Source: Sphingobacteriales bacterium
Lineage (GTDB): Bacteria > Bacteroidota > Bacteroidia > Chitinophagales > Chitinophagaceae
Assembly: GCA_016192105.1 (NCBI GenBank)
Contig: JACPUV010000025.1
Span: 124,001-188,000, forward strand
Reading direction: 5' to 3'
DNA length: 64,000 nucleotides
Part shown: in pieces, positions 41,238-50,836 of the stretch
How the letters are laid out: each line of letters opens with the position of its first letter
Position numbering within the stretch: the stretch's first letter is position 1
The notes under the pieces: generated by a model
The model's input: only the letters and a program-made list of their open reading frames with translations
Databases searched by the model: none
Told to the model about the DNA's origin: nothing
Position numbers and translations under genes: made by a program

Positions 41238-43154
41238 ATGTTTGAAAACAGCATTAAAAAACAATTAAACGCTGATGCCCAGGAGTCTGGTGCTGAAGTT
41301 TCAGCAGCAGCTACAGCGACACCAACTGCACCTGCGGAGCCCGTGGTCACTGCTCACGACGATTTCGACTGGAGCGTGGACAAGCGCAATGTAACTTCTT
41401 ATACCAAAGAAGAAAAAGAAAAGTATGACAAAGTGTATGAAAACACCTTTGTGCAACTGAACGACGGCGAACTGATGAAAGGACTCGTGGTTGGTCTCAC
41501 CAAGACCGATGTGGTCCTGAATATCGGATTCAAAAGCGACGGCCTGATTTCCCTGAACGAATTCCGGGACATCCCCAATCTTTCCATCGGCGATGAAGTG
41601 GAAGTGATGGTGGTGGAAAAGGAAGACCGGGAAGGTCACCTGAACCTGAGCCGCCGGCAAGCCCGTATCACCCGTGCCTGGGAGCGCATTGTGGAAGTAC
41701 ACAAAACCGGTGAGGTGATCACAGGTACGGTGACTTCTAAAACCAAGGGCGGTCTTATCGTGGATGTGTTCGGTATGGAAACCTTCCTGCCCGGATCACA
41801 GATCGATGTGAAACCGGTTACGGATTACGATCAGTTTGTTGGCAAGACCATGGAATTTAAAGTCGTTAAGATCAACGAAACGATTAAGAATGCGGTGGTT
41901 TCCCATAAAGCACTTATCGAAAGCGATATCGAAGCACAGCGTGCTGAGATCATGAGCAAGCTGGAGAAAGGCCAGGTGCTCGAAGGTACCGTGAAGAACA
42001 TCACCGATTTCGGTGCATTCATGGACCTGGGCGGGCTCGATGGCCTGCTGTACATCACCGATATTTCATGGGGCCGTATTTCCCATCCGTCCGAAGTACT
42101 GAAACTTGACCAGAAGGTCAACGTGGTGGTGCTTGACTTTGATGATGAGAAAAAACGGATCAGCCTCGGTCTGAAACAACTGACCCCGCATCCCTGGGAT
42201 GTACTGGGTGAAAACATTGTTGAAGGCAATGTAGTAAAAGGTAAAGTGGTGAATATCGAAGATTACGGTGCATTCCTCGAAATCCAGCCGGGTGTGGAAG
42301 GGCTGGTGCACGTAAGTGAGATCACCTGGGCCAATACCCCGATCAATGCGAAGGAATTCTTCAAATTAGGGGATGAGCACGAAGCGAAAATCGTTACACT
42401 GGACAAGGACAGCCGCAAGATGAGCCTTTCTATCAAGCAGCTTTCTGCTGATCCCTGGAATGATATCGAAACCAAATTCGCGGAAGGAAGCCGGCATACC
42501 GGTTTAGTGAAGAATATTACGAATTATGGTGTGTTCGTAGAACTGGCGCCCGGTATTGGTGGAATGATCCATATCAGTGACCTGAGCTGGCTGAAACGAT
42601 TCAATCACCCGAGTGAGTACACGAAAGTGGGTTCTCACATTGATGTGATCATCCTGGGCATTGACAAAGACAACCGCAAACTGCAACTCGGACACAAACA
42701 ACTGGAAGAAGATCCCTGGAATACGCTGCAGGATACCTTTGCGATCGGCAGCATTCATGAAGGCACTGTAACCCGCCGTGATGATAAAGGCGCCACCGTT
42801 CAGCTTCCTTACGGACTGGAAGGGTTTGCTCCTAACCGTCACCTGAACAAAGAAGACGGCAAAAGCATCGGCGCTGATGAAACCAACCAGTTCATGGTGA
42901 TCGAATTTGACCGCAACGAAAAGCGCATCGTGATATCGCATACCCGTATCTGGGAACAGGGTCGGGTAGAGGAAGCGGAAAGCGCCAAGAAAGAAGCAAG
43001 GGTTGAAGCGGACAAAACCAAGAAAGCCGTAAAGAATATCCAGAACAAAGTGGAAAAAGCCACGCTGGGCGACCTGGGTGTGCTGGCTGACCTGAAAAAG
43101 AAAATGGAAGGGAATGCTGAAGAAGGAAATGCTGATGCAGCAAAACCTGAATAA
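41238..43154 (+). CDS. rpsA: 30S ribosomal protein S1
   Basis: S1 recruits structured mRNAs to the ribosome. The 638-residue protein has an acidic, Ala/Thr-rich N-terminal segment and six S1 OB-fold repeats. They are recognisable by LMKGLVVGLTKTDVVLNIGF, TGTVTSKTKGGLIVDVFGME, EGTVKNITDFGAFMDLGGLD, KGKVVNIEDYGAFLEIQPGV, TGLVKNITNYGVFVELAPGI and EGTVTRRDDKGATVQLPYGL. The Lys/Ala/Glu-rich tail is Bacteroidota-like. The ATG at 41238 is chosen because the TTG at 41199 overlaps the promoter element. A strong terminator follows. Confidence 0.96.
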   Translation: MFENSIKKQLNADAQESGAEVSAAATATPTAPAEPVVTAHDDFDWSVDKRNVTSYTKEEKEKYDKVYENTFVQLNDGELMKGLVVGLTKTDVVLNIGFKSDGLISLNEFRDIPNLSIGDEVEVMVVEKEDREGHLNLSRRQARITRAWERIVEVHKTGEVITGTVTSKTKGGLIVDVFGMETFLPGSQIDVKPVTDYDQFVGKTMEFKVVKINETIKNAVVSHKALIESDIEAQRAEIMSKLEKGQVLEGTVKNITDFGAFMDLGGLDGLLYITDISWGRISHPSEVLKLDQKVNVVVLDFDDEKKRISLGLKQLTPHPWDVLGENIVEGNVVKGKVVNIEDYGAFLEIQPGVEGLVHVSEITWANTPINAKEFFKLGDEHEAKIVTLDKDSRKMSLSIKQLSADPWNDIETKFAEGSRHTGLVKNITNYGVFVELAPGIGGMIHISDLSWLKRFNHPSEYTKVGSHIDVIILGIDKDNRKLQLGHKQLEEDPWNTLQDTFAIGSIHEGTVTRRDDKGATVQLPYGLEGFAPNRHLNKEDGKSIGADETNQFMVIEFDRNEKRIVISHTRIWEQGRVEEAESAKKEARVEADKTKKAVKNIQNKVEKATLGDLGVLADLKKKMEGNAEEGNADAAKPE

Positions 43155-43177
43155 GTAATAATCCCATCTCAACAGAT

Positions 43178-43214
43178 AAAGGCCGTCTTTTTCCGGAAAG
43201 ACGGCCTTTTTATT
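43178..43214 (+). terminator. Rho-independent terminator after rpsA
   Basis: The perfect 13-bp stem AAAGGCCGTCTTT (43178-43190) / AAAGACGGCCTTT (43197-43209) has a 6-nt loop and is followed by TTTATTT. It is the strongest terminator in the window. Confidence 0.95.
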
Positions 43215-43411
43215 TAGTGTAAATCCTTAAAAACGTAGAAATACGAACAAATTTCTCCTGTGTAAACTTGCAAATGACCGTTCCTGTTATTTTCTTTGTA
43301 TATCATCCATTTGATGCTGTAACTGACTAATTCAGTAAGGCGAGTCTTATTGAATAATGCATGTTTTCACGCATTCTTTGTCCTGGGGAGTCTATTATTC
43401 GTACCAAACTC

Positions 43412-44161
43412 ATGATTATGCACGCTCTTCGATCCAGGGTTTTATTCACTTGCCGGGTAGCCGTTAGACGCTTTGCGTTCCTGATTATTGCTTTCATAGT
43501 ATTCGGGCAGGTGCAGGGTGCAGGCAGGTCCGTTGCTGTTTTGCATGGGCAGGGCCCGAAGACAGCTGCCGGTTTTTGTAAAGTGGATACCGGCGGAGGC
43601 ATTTTACCCCTGCATAATTTTTCACTGACTGTTTTATTGAAAGAAAATACCGTGTACCTGAAATGGATGGCGGAGAATGAAATGAATACGGAGAAATTCA
43701 TCCTCCAGCGAAGCCTGGACGGAGCGGTGTTTTCCGACCTGGGTTCAACCCTTCCCGCCGGCCCGATGAATATTCTGACTGAATACAATGCGGCGGACGA
43801 CATTCAGTTGCTGACGGCAGGTATCGTTTATTACCGCGTCAGGGCAGAAGATAACAGGGCCAATTATGCGTATTCAAATGTGGTGCCGGTGCGCCTGTTC
43901 CCGACTGCTGGTTTCCGGTTCTGGCCCAATCCGTTTGCTTCCACGATCACCCTTTCCTATACAGCCGCCAATGCCGGTTCCATACGCGTGGAATTATATG
44001 ATAACAGTGGCCGGCAACAGCACCTGCAGGAGTTCAGTGTCAACCGGGGAATGAACCAGTTGTCCATCAACGGGGTCGCTTCTCTTTCCCACGGATTGTA
44101 TCACCTGCGGATCACTAACCTGATGACCAACGAAATTTCAGTTGGTAAAATCACCAAATAA
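43412..44161 (+). CDS. Exported protein with type IX secretion C-terminal sorting domain
   Basis: The 249-residue protein has a basic, hydrophobic N-terminal signal (about 1-36, VRRFAFLIIAFIVFGQVQGA). A fibronectin-like region (about 70-160, with NTVYLKWMAENEMNTEKFIL) resembles adhesion-type modules. The C-terminal 80 residues are a T9SS type A sorting domain: FRFWPNPFASTITLSYTA, then LYDNSGR, and the final GLYHLRITN segment before KITK. The product should cross the outer membrane by the type IX system and be anchored or released. The short central region gives no enzyme match. The ATG at 43412 is preferred over a TTG at 43361. Confidence 0.85.
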   Translation: MIMHALRSRVLFTCRVAVRRFAFLIIAFIVFGQVQGAGRSVAVLHGQGPKTAAGFCKVDTGGGILPLHNFSLTVLLKENTVYLKWMAENEMNTEKFILQRSLDGAVFSDLGSTLPAGPMNILTEYNAADDIQLLTAGIVYYRVRAEDNRANYAYSNVVPVRLFPTAGFRFWPNPFASTITLSYTAANAGSIRVELYDNSGRQQHLQEFSVNRGMNQLSINGVASLSHGLYHLRITNLMTNEISVGKITK

Positions 44162-44276
44162 CCCCTTTGCTGCAGTTTTGCATGCGGCTTGTTTTCCGGT
44201 TGACGGGAATTTGTTTTTGTTTCCCTGCATTTCCTTAATTTCAGCGGCGAAAGGTTTGACAATACAAAACTGACGC

Positions 44277-45044
44277 ATGGCTGCTATTTTTAACCGCTTC
44301 TGGCATTTTAACCCGGTCAGGAAACTGGTCTATTTTATTGTGGGCGCTGTTACCTATCCGGGCCTGGCGATCATTAACAAGCTTAAAATATCCGGGACGG
44401 AGCACCTGCGTGATCTGCCCCGGGAGAAAGTGCTTTTTGTCAGCAACCACCAGACTTATTTTGCTGATGTGATCACATTCCTTCAGATCTTTTGTGCGGT
44501 GAAATGGGGCAAACTGAACCGGCTGGGTATTCCGTATTACCTGCTCAACCCGTTTACCCGGGTTAATTATGTTGCTGCGGAAGAAACCATGAAAGGCAGC
44601 CTGATCAGCCGGCTGTTTTTGCTGGCAGGCGGACTAACGGTAAAGCGAACCTGGCGGGCGGAGGGGAAGGAAGTCAGAAGGGGACTGGACCCCTCGGATA
44701 CCCGAAAGATCACCCGGGCGCTGGAGAAAAACTGGGTTATCACTTTCCCGCAGGGAACCACCAAACCTTTTGCACCCGGCCGCAAGGGAACGGCACTGAT
44801 CATTAAGCAGGTAAAGCCGGTTGTGATACCCGTTGTGATCAGCGGATTCTGGAGAGCCTTTAATAAAAAGGGGCTGAAGTTCAAGAAAAAGGGTTCTACA
44901 TTATCAGTAACCTTCAAGCCGCCTCTTGTTATCGATTATGAAGCCAGTGCAGAAACGATCTTAGCCCAGATCATGGATGCGATCGAACAGAGTAAGAAAT
45001 ATATGATGATGGGCAAGCATCACTGGCAGACCACGGACAAATGA
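44277..45044 (+). CDS. 1-acyl-glycerol-3-phosphate acyltransferase-like PlsC protein
   Basis: The 255-residue protein carries the PlsC blocks VSNHQTYFADVITFLQIF (about 56-73; His and Asp spaced HX5D), ITFPQGTTKPFAPGRKGTAL (about 159-178, the FPEGTR-like block) and VIPVVISGFWRAF. A hydrophobic segment near 20-35 can anchor it in the inner membrane. It probably makes phosphatidic acid or a related lipid. It ends directly against the convergent thioesterase gene, which may act on acyl-CoA from the same pool. Confidence 0.85.
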   Translation: MAAIFNRFWHFNPVRKLVYFIVGAVTYPGLAIINKLKISGTEHLRDLPREKVLFVSNHQTYFADVITFLQIFCAVKWGKLNRLGIPYYLLNPFTRVNYVAAEETMKGSLISRLFLLAGGLTVKRTWRAEGKEVRRGLDPSDTRKITRALEKNWVITFPQGTTKPFAPGRKGTALIIKQVKPVVIPVVISGFWRAFNKKGLKFKKKGSTLSVTFKPPLVIDYEASAETILAQIMDAIEQSKKYMMMGKHHWQTTDK

Positions 45045-45563
45045 TCAGTCCTTGTTGGTAAAGAATGCCTTTAATTCCACGGCATCATCCGGGTTCATTT
45101 TTCCTCCCAGGATCAGGCGAAGTTGTCTTCTGCGAAGAGCTCCTTCAAATAGTTTTTGTTCTTCTTCTGTTTCCGCGATCACCGGTGGTACCTGCCGGGG
45201 TTTACGGTTGGGGTCCAGTGCTACAAACGTATAATAGGCCTCATTGCTTTTATATTTGAACTGCTGGGTCAGGTCCTCTCCCCATACTTTCAGGTGAATT
45301 TCCATAGAGGTATTGAAGGACCGGGTCACATTGGCTTCAATGTGTACCGCATTCCCGAGTTTGATCGGGTTTTCAAATGAGATATTATCCACGGAAGCGG
45401 TGACGACCTGGGCATTGCAATGTTTTTGGGCAGACAGGGCCGCAGCGATATCCATCCAGTACATCAGGCGTCCTCCCATCAGGTTGCCAAAGGTATTGGT
45501 ATCGTTGGGCAAAACGATTTCGGTCATAATGGTCAGGCTGTTCATTGCTTTTTTTGCTTCCAT
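45045..45563 (-). CDS. Acyl-CoA thioesterase, hotdog-fold YciA/BFIT type
   Basis: The 172-residue protein matches the hotdog thioesterase family by LPNDTNTFGNLMGGRLMYWM (about 19-38, with the catalytic Asn/Asp region) and ASVDNISFENPIKLGNAVHI, the central strand and helix. It hydrolyses acyl-CoA esters in the cytoplasm. The acidic C-terminal tail (EETEEEQKLFEGALRRRQLR type) extends beyond the fold. The ATG at 45563 gives the normal N-terminus; a start at 45605 would add 14 residues without conservation. It abuts the PlsC gene with no gap. Confidence 0.88.
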   Translation of the reverse strand: MEAKKAMNSLTIMTEIVLPNDTNTFGNLMGGRLMYWMDIAAALSAQKHCNAQVVTASVDNISFENPIKLGNAVHIEANVTRSFNTSMEIHLKVWGEDLTQQFKYKSNEAYYTFVALDPNRKPRQVPPVIAETEEEQKLFEGALRRRQLRLILGGKMNPDDAVELKAFFTNKD

Positions 45564-45785
45564 AATCCTTTTTTGACATCTGTGCGTTGCAGACAGATGG
45601 AACAAAGATAATGATCCGGCGGGGAGAAGGGCCCCGTTTTCCGTCCCGGCAGCCGGTAAGGCAGTCCCCGGTACCAGGGCTTTTCACCTGCGGACCAAGC
45701 CGGGAAGCGGGCAGCAATCCCTGAATCAGCAACGAGTCTGATAAAACTCATAAATGTTAGTAAGCGGTAGTTTGCGGGTTTCGAT

Positions 45786-45793
45786 TATTTTTG
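45786..45793 (+). promoter_or_regulatory. Promoter -7 element TATTTTTG for proline dehydrogenase
   Basis: The exact TAnnTTTG match ends 19 bp before the ATG at 45813. The -33 region lacks a clear TTTG at normal spacing. Confidence 0.45.
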
Positions 45794-45812
45794 GGGGACA
45801 TACAATCGTCAT

Positions 45813-47042
45813 ATGGAAAAAAACTACCCCGAAATTTCTTTCGACAATACCCAGGTTGCGTTTGAATACAAGACCGACAAGCAATTAAAGAAGGCCCATT
45901 TCCTTTTTTCTATGATGGGGAAACCCTGGCTGGTAAAGATCGGTACCCGGTTAGCGCCCTGGTCGATCAATGCAGGGTTGCCGGTAAAGGGCATGATCCG
46001 GAATACGATTTTCTCCCAGTTTGTGGGCGGGGAAACCCTGGAAGAAACCGCAGCAGTGGCCAAAACCCTGGGTGAGTACAATGTAAAAATAATACTGGAC
46101 TATGGGGTGGAAGGGAAACAGGGAGAGGATAATTTCGATCAGGCCAGTGAGATGTTTATCAAAGTGATCAACTATGCCGCCACGCAGCCGAATATCCCGT
46201 TCATGAGCGTAAAAGTGACCGGTTTTGCCCGTCATGCCCTGCTTGAGAAAATTGACAGCCTGATGAAGAGCCATGAAGGCAGTTTGTATAAGCGTTTTGA
46301 ACTGGCGCTGAATGAGCTGGCACCGGAGGAAAGGGCTGAATGGGACCGGATCCACCAGCGGGTGAACCGGGTTTGTGAATCGGCCGGGGCCAATTCCATT
46401 GGTGTTTCGATTGACGCAGAGGAAACCTGGATCCAGGACCCGGTGGATATGCTGACCATCCTGATGATGGAAAAATATAACAAGGAGAAACCGATTGTAT
46501 ATAATACGCTGCAGCATTACCGGCATGACCGCCTGCGTTTCCTGGAAGACAGTTATCAGGCGGCAGTGGCCCGGAACTTTATCCTGGGTTCCAAACTGGT
46601 CAGGGGTGCTTATATGGAAAGGGAACGCAGAAGAGCGGCCGAGAAAGGGTACCCATCCCCGATACAACCCGACAAGGAAAGTACGGACAGGGATTATAAT
46701 GCCGGTGTGAAATTCTGTATTGATCATATTGACCGCGTGGCCCTGGTAGTAGCTTCACACAATGAACAAAGTAATTTGTATGCAGCCACCCTGTTAAAGG
46801 AAAAAGGACTTCCCCTGAGCCATCCCTTTGTTCACTGGAGCCAGTTGTATGGTATGAGTGACAATATCACGTTCAACCTGGCCCATGCCGGGTGCAGTGT
46901 CAGTAAATACCTCCCGTTCGGGCCCATCAAAGATGTGGTTCCCTACCTGATGCGCAGGGCCCAGGAAAATACTTCTGTAAAAGGACAAACCGGGCGTGAA
47001 CTGGGACTGATCAACAAGGAGCTGAAGCGCCGTAAGCTCTGA
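45813..47042 (+). CDS. Proline dehydrogenase
   Basis: The FAD enzyme oxidises proline to pyrroline-5-carboxylate. The 409-residue protein is the monofunctional, mitochondrial-like type rather than the PutA fusion. It shows KIILDYGVEGK (about 92-102), GVSIDAEETWIQDPVD (about 197-212), KLVRGAYMERERRRA (about 262-276) and YLPFGPIKDVVPYLMRRAQE near the C-terminus, which hold the FAD and substrate contacts. The length agrees with other Bacteroidota homologues. A P5C dehydrogenase is not adjacent. It abuts the convergent helical protein gene with no gap. Confidence 0.93.
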   Translation: MEKNYPEISFDNTQVAFEYKTDKQLKKAHFLFSMMGKPWLVKIGTRLAPWSINAGLPVKGMIRNTIFSQFVGGETLEETAAVAKTLGEYNVKIILDYGVEGKQGEDNFDQASEMFIKVINYAATQPNIPFMSVKVTGFARHALLEKIDSLMKSHEGSLYKRFELALNELAPEERAEWDRIHQRVNRVCESAGANSIGVSIDAEETWIQDPVDMLTILMMEKYNKEKPIVYNTLQHYRHDRLRFLEDSYQAAVARNFILGSKLVRGAYMERERRRAAEKGYPSPIQPDKESTDRDYNAGVKFCIDHIDRVALVVASHNEQSNLYAATLLKEKGLPLSHPFVHWSQLYGMSDNITFNLAHAGCSVSKYLPFGPIKDVVPYLMRRAQENTSVKGQTGRELGLINKELKRRKL

Positions 47043-47435
47043 TCAGATTTTCAGCAGCTCTTTCAGCCTCACCAGGTAAATCAATTCTTCGTGGTTGATC
47101 TTGCGGACGCTTTCAGCGATATGCCGGGCACTGTTAAAGATCTTAACGCGGCTGGATTGGTCAAATTCCTTTTCGTTTTCTTTGAAATACCGCTCAAACA
47201 GGTTGTAAGCATTTTCGGAAGTGGCGGCTTCTTCCTCCATTGTTTCAAATTCAAATTCTATCAGGAAGGCCCGGTCAGAACCAAAGCGGTCGGTTGAATT
47301 TTCATGGTGTTTCCAGGCAAAAAGAATTTCATCGTGCAGGGTCTTTCTTTCTTCCGGTCTTATTCTTTTATCGGCTGCAGCAATCGCGTAAAACAGGTTA
47401 CCCAATTCCTTGTATAATCTCCTTGGGTTTTGCAT
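47043..47435 (-). CDS. Small helical protein, possibly TerB-like
   Basis: The 130-residue protein is predicted all-helical and soluble. FYAIAAADKRIRPEERKTLH (about 15-34) resembles the first repeat of TerB/DjlA-type metal-binding domains, which have acidic residues in the same helix. The acidic pair in EFEFETMEEEAATSENAYNL could be a second site. Residues 80-130 are amphipathic. TerB relatives are linked to tellurite resistance or stress sensing, but no function is established here. It is convergent with proline dehydrogenase. Confidence 0.68.
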   Translation of the reverse strand: MQNPRRLYKELGNLFYAIAAADKRIRPEERKTLHDEILFAWKHHENSTDRFGSDRAFLIEFEFETMEEEAATSENAYNLFERYFKENEKEFDQSSRVKIFNSARHIAESVRKINHEELIYLVRLKELLKI

Positions 47436-47622
47436 GATTTAAATGTAAGGCCTTTGCCCGGTTTAATGATTGACCAGAATCAGCCGGGTTTGTGCCGCAG
47501 GTCAAAGGAACTCCCTTATTTGTTTATTAATTAGGGTATCCTCTTTCCGGTTGAATGGATCAAATACCCGCTGCAGGGTATAAAAGATGGCAATACCGGG
47601 TATATATTAGCGTAAAAATAAT

Positions 47623-48513
47623 ATGCGTCAACTGTTTACCGGATGCTGCCTGTTTGTCTTTTTCTTTGCTGCTGCGCAGGCCCCTCCCTCGTCCGATTTA
47701 CTGGGGAAGACCCTGGTCGCTTCTTTTCAGCGAAATAATTTCGGGATGCTGCAACCCTACCTCCCAACCCCTTTGTTTTACAAATCACTGGGAAAGGAAA
47801 TGAAGCAGCGGAGCAATAAAGAAATTAATGAGTTCCTGGCAAATTCAAAAAAACGCCTGAAAGAAAACTGGGAGAAGATCAGGGATCGGGTGAAGAAGGA
47901 TTCAGTTGATCTGAGTGCGCTTATCATAAAAGAAAGCCTGTTATACAACCCGTTTCAGCAGAGCTCCATGCAGGGGTTGCTGCTGGTGTATGCCTATAAG
48001 GGTGTATTGTATGACGATATTAGCGTGATTGTGAAAATGCAGGCCGGAAAGACCTGGTTGCTCGAAATCCCGAATACCGAAAGTTTCCTGTCTATGAAAG
48101 ACAGCAGCCTGCGCAACAGTAACCAGGCCCGGTCGGCCATTGAGTTGGCAAAACCGGCGTTTAAGGAGTCGGTAAAACAACGGGTCAGGGAACTGGTACA
48201 ACTGGCGCAGCAGGACAGTATGGAAGCTGCCGGGAAAAGGATGGTTTATCATGGCCCGGATATCACCCGGGACTGGAAAGCGGCGCTGAACATGAACGAT
48301 CCCGGAGAAAGAGCGGAGGCCGCCAGTCGCATGACTGAAATAAAACAAAACCTGCAGGGTTGCCCGGGATATACCTTCGGTTCGCTGGATGCAGATACCG
48401 AATCGGAAGGATACTGGATCGTGCAGCAGGTAAAATGCGGGCAACATATCCTCCGCTTCGCCTTTTTACAAACAAAAGAAGGATTATTGCTGGGAAGCCT
48501 GGATATGGAATGA
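47623..48513 (+). CDS. Secreted protein of unknown function
   Basis: The 296-residue protein has a signal peptide (MRQLFTGCCLFVFFFAAAQA, cleavage near 20) and no membrane helix afterwards. Residues about 25-165 alternate helix and strand and contain KKRLKENWEKIRDRVKKDSV, a likely helical hairpin. The phrase IIKESLLYNPFQQSSMQGLL leads into a beta-rich region, and the C-terminal part (GYTFGSLDADTESEGYWIVQ) is also beta-rich. I do not recognise a family. It has no sorting domain and is not obviously part of an operon; the next gene, thyA, starts 64 bp downstream. Confidence 0.65.
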   Translation: MRQLFTGCCLFVFFFAAAQAPPSSDLLGKTLVASFQRNNFGMLQPYLPTPLFYKSLGKEMKQRSNKEINEFLANSKKRLKENWEKIRDRVKKDSVDLSALIIKESLLYNPFQQSSMQGLLLVYAYKGVLYDDISVIVKMQAGKTWLLEIPNTESFLSMKDSSLRNSNQARSAIELAKPAFKESVKQRVRELVQLAQQDSMEAAGKRMVYHGPDITRDWKAALNMNDPGERAEAASRMTEIKQNLQGCPGYTFGSLDADTESEGYWIVQQVKCGQHILRFAFLQTKEGLLLGSLDME

Positions 48514-48577
48514 AACGGGCCCTCCTTTTTTCCACGGCCTGGAAGGCGGCTTCCGGCTTTCTTCCTAACTTGCGGCC

Positions 48578-49372
48578 ATGGAAGCTTATCAGCAACTGTT
48601 ACGGCATATACTGGATCACGGAACAGAAAAGACGGACCGGACCGGCACCGGTACGCAAAGTGTGTTTGGGTACCAGATGCGGTTTGACCTGCAAAAAGGT
48701 TTCCCCTTAGTTACCACCAAAAAAGTACACCTGAAAAGTATTATTTATGAGCTCCTCTGGTTCCTCAAAGGAGAAACCAATATTGCCTATCTCAAAGAGC
48801 ACGGGGTATCTATCTGGAATGAATGGGCGGATGATAAGGGTGAACTGGGACCTGTGTATGGAAAACAATGGAGGAGCTGGGAAGGGAAAGACGGGAAAGT
48901 GATTGACCAGGTTTCCGAACTGATCGACCAGATCAGAAAGAACCCCGACAGCCGCCGCCTGATCATCAATGCCTGGAATGTCGCAGATCTGCCGGAGATG
49001 GCCCTGATGCCCTGTCATACGATGTTCCAGTTTTATGTGGCGAATGGCAGGCTCAGTTGCCAGTTATACCAACGCAGCGCCGATGTATTCCTGGGCGTTC
49101 CCTTCAATATTGCTTCCTATGCATTGTTAACCCTGATGGTGGCCCAGGTATGCGGCCTGCGGCCAGGGGAATTTGTGCATACCTTCGGGGATGTGCATAT
49201 TTACAGGAATCATATGGAGCAGGTGAAACTGCAGTTGAGCAGGGAACCGTACCCTCTGCCACAGATGAAACTGAACCCGGCGGTAACTGATATTTTCGGT
49301 TTTGACTTTAATGATTTCACCCTGGAAAATTACCAGTCGCACCCGGCGATAAAAGCACCGGTTGCCGTGTAA
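48578..49372 (+). CDS. thyA: Thymidylate synthase
   Basis: ThyA methylates dUMP to dTMP using methylenetetrahydrofolate. The 264-residue protein has [20 protein letters not shown] and the catalytic segment [20 protein letters not shown] (about 140-159) with the active-site cysteine. [15 protein letters not shown] carries the phosphate-binding arginines. The length is that of the standard E. coli form. It is followed by folA after 35 bp, a common pair because ThyA oxidises the folate that FolA reduces. Confidence 0.97.
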   Translation: MEAYQQLLRHILDHGTEKTDRTGTGTQSVFGYQMRFDLQKGFPLVTTKKVHLKSIIYELLWFLKGETNIAYLKEHGVSIWNEWADDKGELGPVYGKQWRSWEGKDGKVIDQVSELIDQIRKNPDSRRLIINAWNVADLPEMALMPCHTMFQFYVANGRLSCQLYQRSADVFLGVPFNIASYALLTLMVAQVCGLRPGEFVHTFGDVHIYRNHMEQVKLQLSREPYPLPQMKLNPAVTDIFGFDFNDFTLENYQSHPAIKAPVAV

Positions 49373-49407
49373 GCCAGTAATTTTACCGGATCAATAAGCA
49401 TCATACA

Positions 49408-49902
49408 ATGATCATTTCACTTGTTGTAGCGGCCGCCACGAATAATGCCATCGGTAAAGAGGGGGTTATGCCCTGGCATTTGCCCAATGACATGAAGCAT
49501 TTCAAAAACATCACCTGGGGCATGCCGGTGATCATGGGGCGGAAGACCTTTGAATCGCTGGGAAAAGCACTGCCGGGCCGGAAAAATATTGTCATCAGCC
49601 GGCAGGAGGGGTGGACGGCGAAAGAGACCGAGGTGGTGAAATCCATTGAAGAAGCAATAGGGGCCGCCGCCCGGACGGATGCAAAGGAAGTGATGGTGAT
49701 CGGGGGCGGGGAAATCTACCGGGCCTATTTTGAACAGGCAAAACGGATTTACCTGACCCGGGTGGAAACCAGCCCCGAAGCGGATACTTTTTTCCCGGCA
49801 ATGGATCCCCGGCAATGGAAACTTATCAGCCAGCTTATCCATGAGGCGGATGAAAAAAATGCATACAACTATTCCTTCCAGTTATGGGAACGGGTGGTCT
49901 AA
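49408..49902 (+). CDS. folA: Dihydrofolate reductase
   Basis: DHFR regenerates tetrahydrofolate after thymidylate synthesis. The 164-residue protein has the Met20-loop equivalent NAIGKEGVMPWHLPNDMKHF (about 12-31) with the acidic substrate residue. GMPVIMGRKTFESLGKALPG and VMVIGGGEIYRAYFEQAKRI are the NADPH-binding motifs. Normal length. It lies 15 bp before a methyltransferase gene and probably shares the thyA transcript. Confidence 0.96.
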   Translation: MIISLVVAAATNNAIGKEGVMPWHLPNDMKHFKNITWGMPVIMGRKTFESLGKALPGRKNIVISRQEGWTAKETEVVKSIEEAIGAAARTDAKEVMVIGGGEIYRAYFEQAKRIYLTRVETSPEADTFFPAMDPRQWKLISQLIHEADEKNAYNYSFQLWERVV

Positions 49903-49917
49903 TCAAATGATCCGGCC

Positions 49918-50715
49918 ATGTACACTGTTCCCCAATTAGCTTTCCGATACCTTCAATACTGGCTGCGTGCCTCCAACGGGAAAGGGCATGGCACACATTC
50001 TCCTTTTATCTATGCCTTTATTACCCGGGTGCTGAATGATAAAAACCAGTATGGAGATTACAGCCGGGTGGAGGGATTGCGGAAAGAACTTTGTCATGAT
50101 AAACGCAGTATCCGGGTGGAAGATTTCGGTGCCGGCTCAGTTTATAACCAGGCACGGGAACGAAAAGTAAGTTCCATTGCCCGTCATGCCGCAAAGCCCC
50201 GCAAATACGGGCAGTTATTATACCGGATCGTACGGTATTATAAGCCCGCTGTTATCCTGGAACTTGGAACTTCACTGGGTATTACCACTTCCTATCTCGC
50301 CCTGGGCAATCCTGCCGCAAAACTGATTACACTGGAAGGATCCCGGGAGATCGCGGGCCTGGCCCGGCAGCATTTTTCCCGGCCCGGGCTGGGTCATATT
50401 GAGCTGGCCGAGGGAAATTTTGACAGCCTTTTGCCTTCCCTGCTGGAATCAACAGCCACGGTTGACCTGGCATTTGTGGATGGCAATCACAGGATGGAAC
50501 CCACTCTCCGGTATTTTGAAGCGCTGCTACCGCATGCGACAAATGACAGCATTTTCATATTTGACGATATACACTGGAGCCTGGAAATGGAGAAAGCATG
50601 GGCGGTCATAAAAAAGCATCCGTCCGTACGCTGCAGTATCGACCTTTTTTTTATCGGGATCGTTGTATTCCGAAGAGAATTCCTGGAAAAACAAACAGTA
50701 GAAATCAGGTACTGA
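49918..50715 (+). CDS. Class I SAM-dependent methyltransferase
   Basis: The 265-residue protein has a Rossmann-type methyltransferase fold beginning near 100. Motif I is ILELGTSLGITTSYLALG, then TLEGSREIAGLARQHF (motif II acidic residue), and VDLAFVDGNHRMEPTLRYFE, resembling O-methyltransferases such as the Methyltransf_24 group. Residues 1-95 form an extra helical N-terminal part (FRYLQYWLRASNGKGHGTHS). The substrate is unknown. The 15-bp distance from folA suggests co-transcription, possibly without functional link. Confidence 0.83.
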   Translation: MYTVPQLAFRYLQYWLRASNGKGHGTHSPFIYAFITRVLNDKNQYGDYSRVEGLRKELCHDKRSIRVEDFGAGSVYNQARERKVSSIARHAAKPRKYGQLLYRIVRYYKPAVILELGTSLGITTSYLALGNPAAKLITLEGSREIAGLARQHFSRPGLGHIELAEGNFDSLLPSLLESTATVDLAFVDGNHRMEPTLRYFEALLPHATNDSIFIFDDIHWSLEMEKAWAVIKKHPSVRCSIDLFFIGIVVFRREFLEKQTVEIRY

Positions 50716-50836
50716 GCCTGACCAATAACAGGACTGCAGGTGAATAAAATCAATACGAATGACTGTGCGGCTCACGGGAAAATCAATACCTTCACGCCCA
50801 CAGAAAATTCAATTTTCTATCTTAACAAGTCTATTT

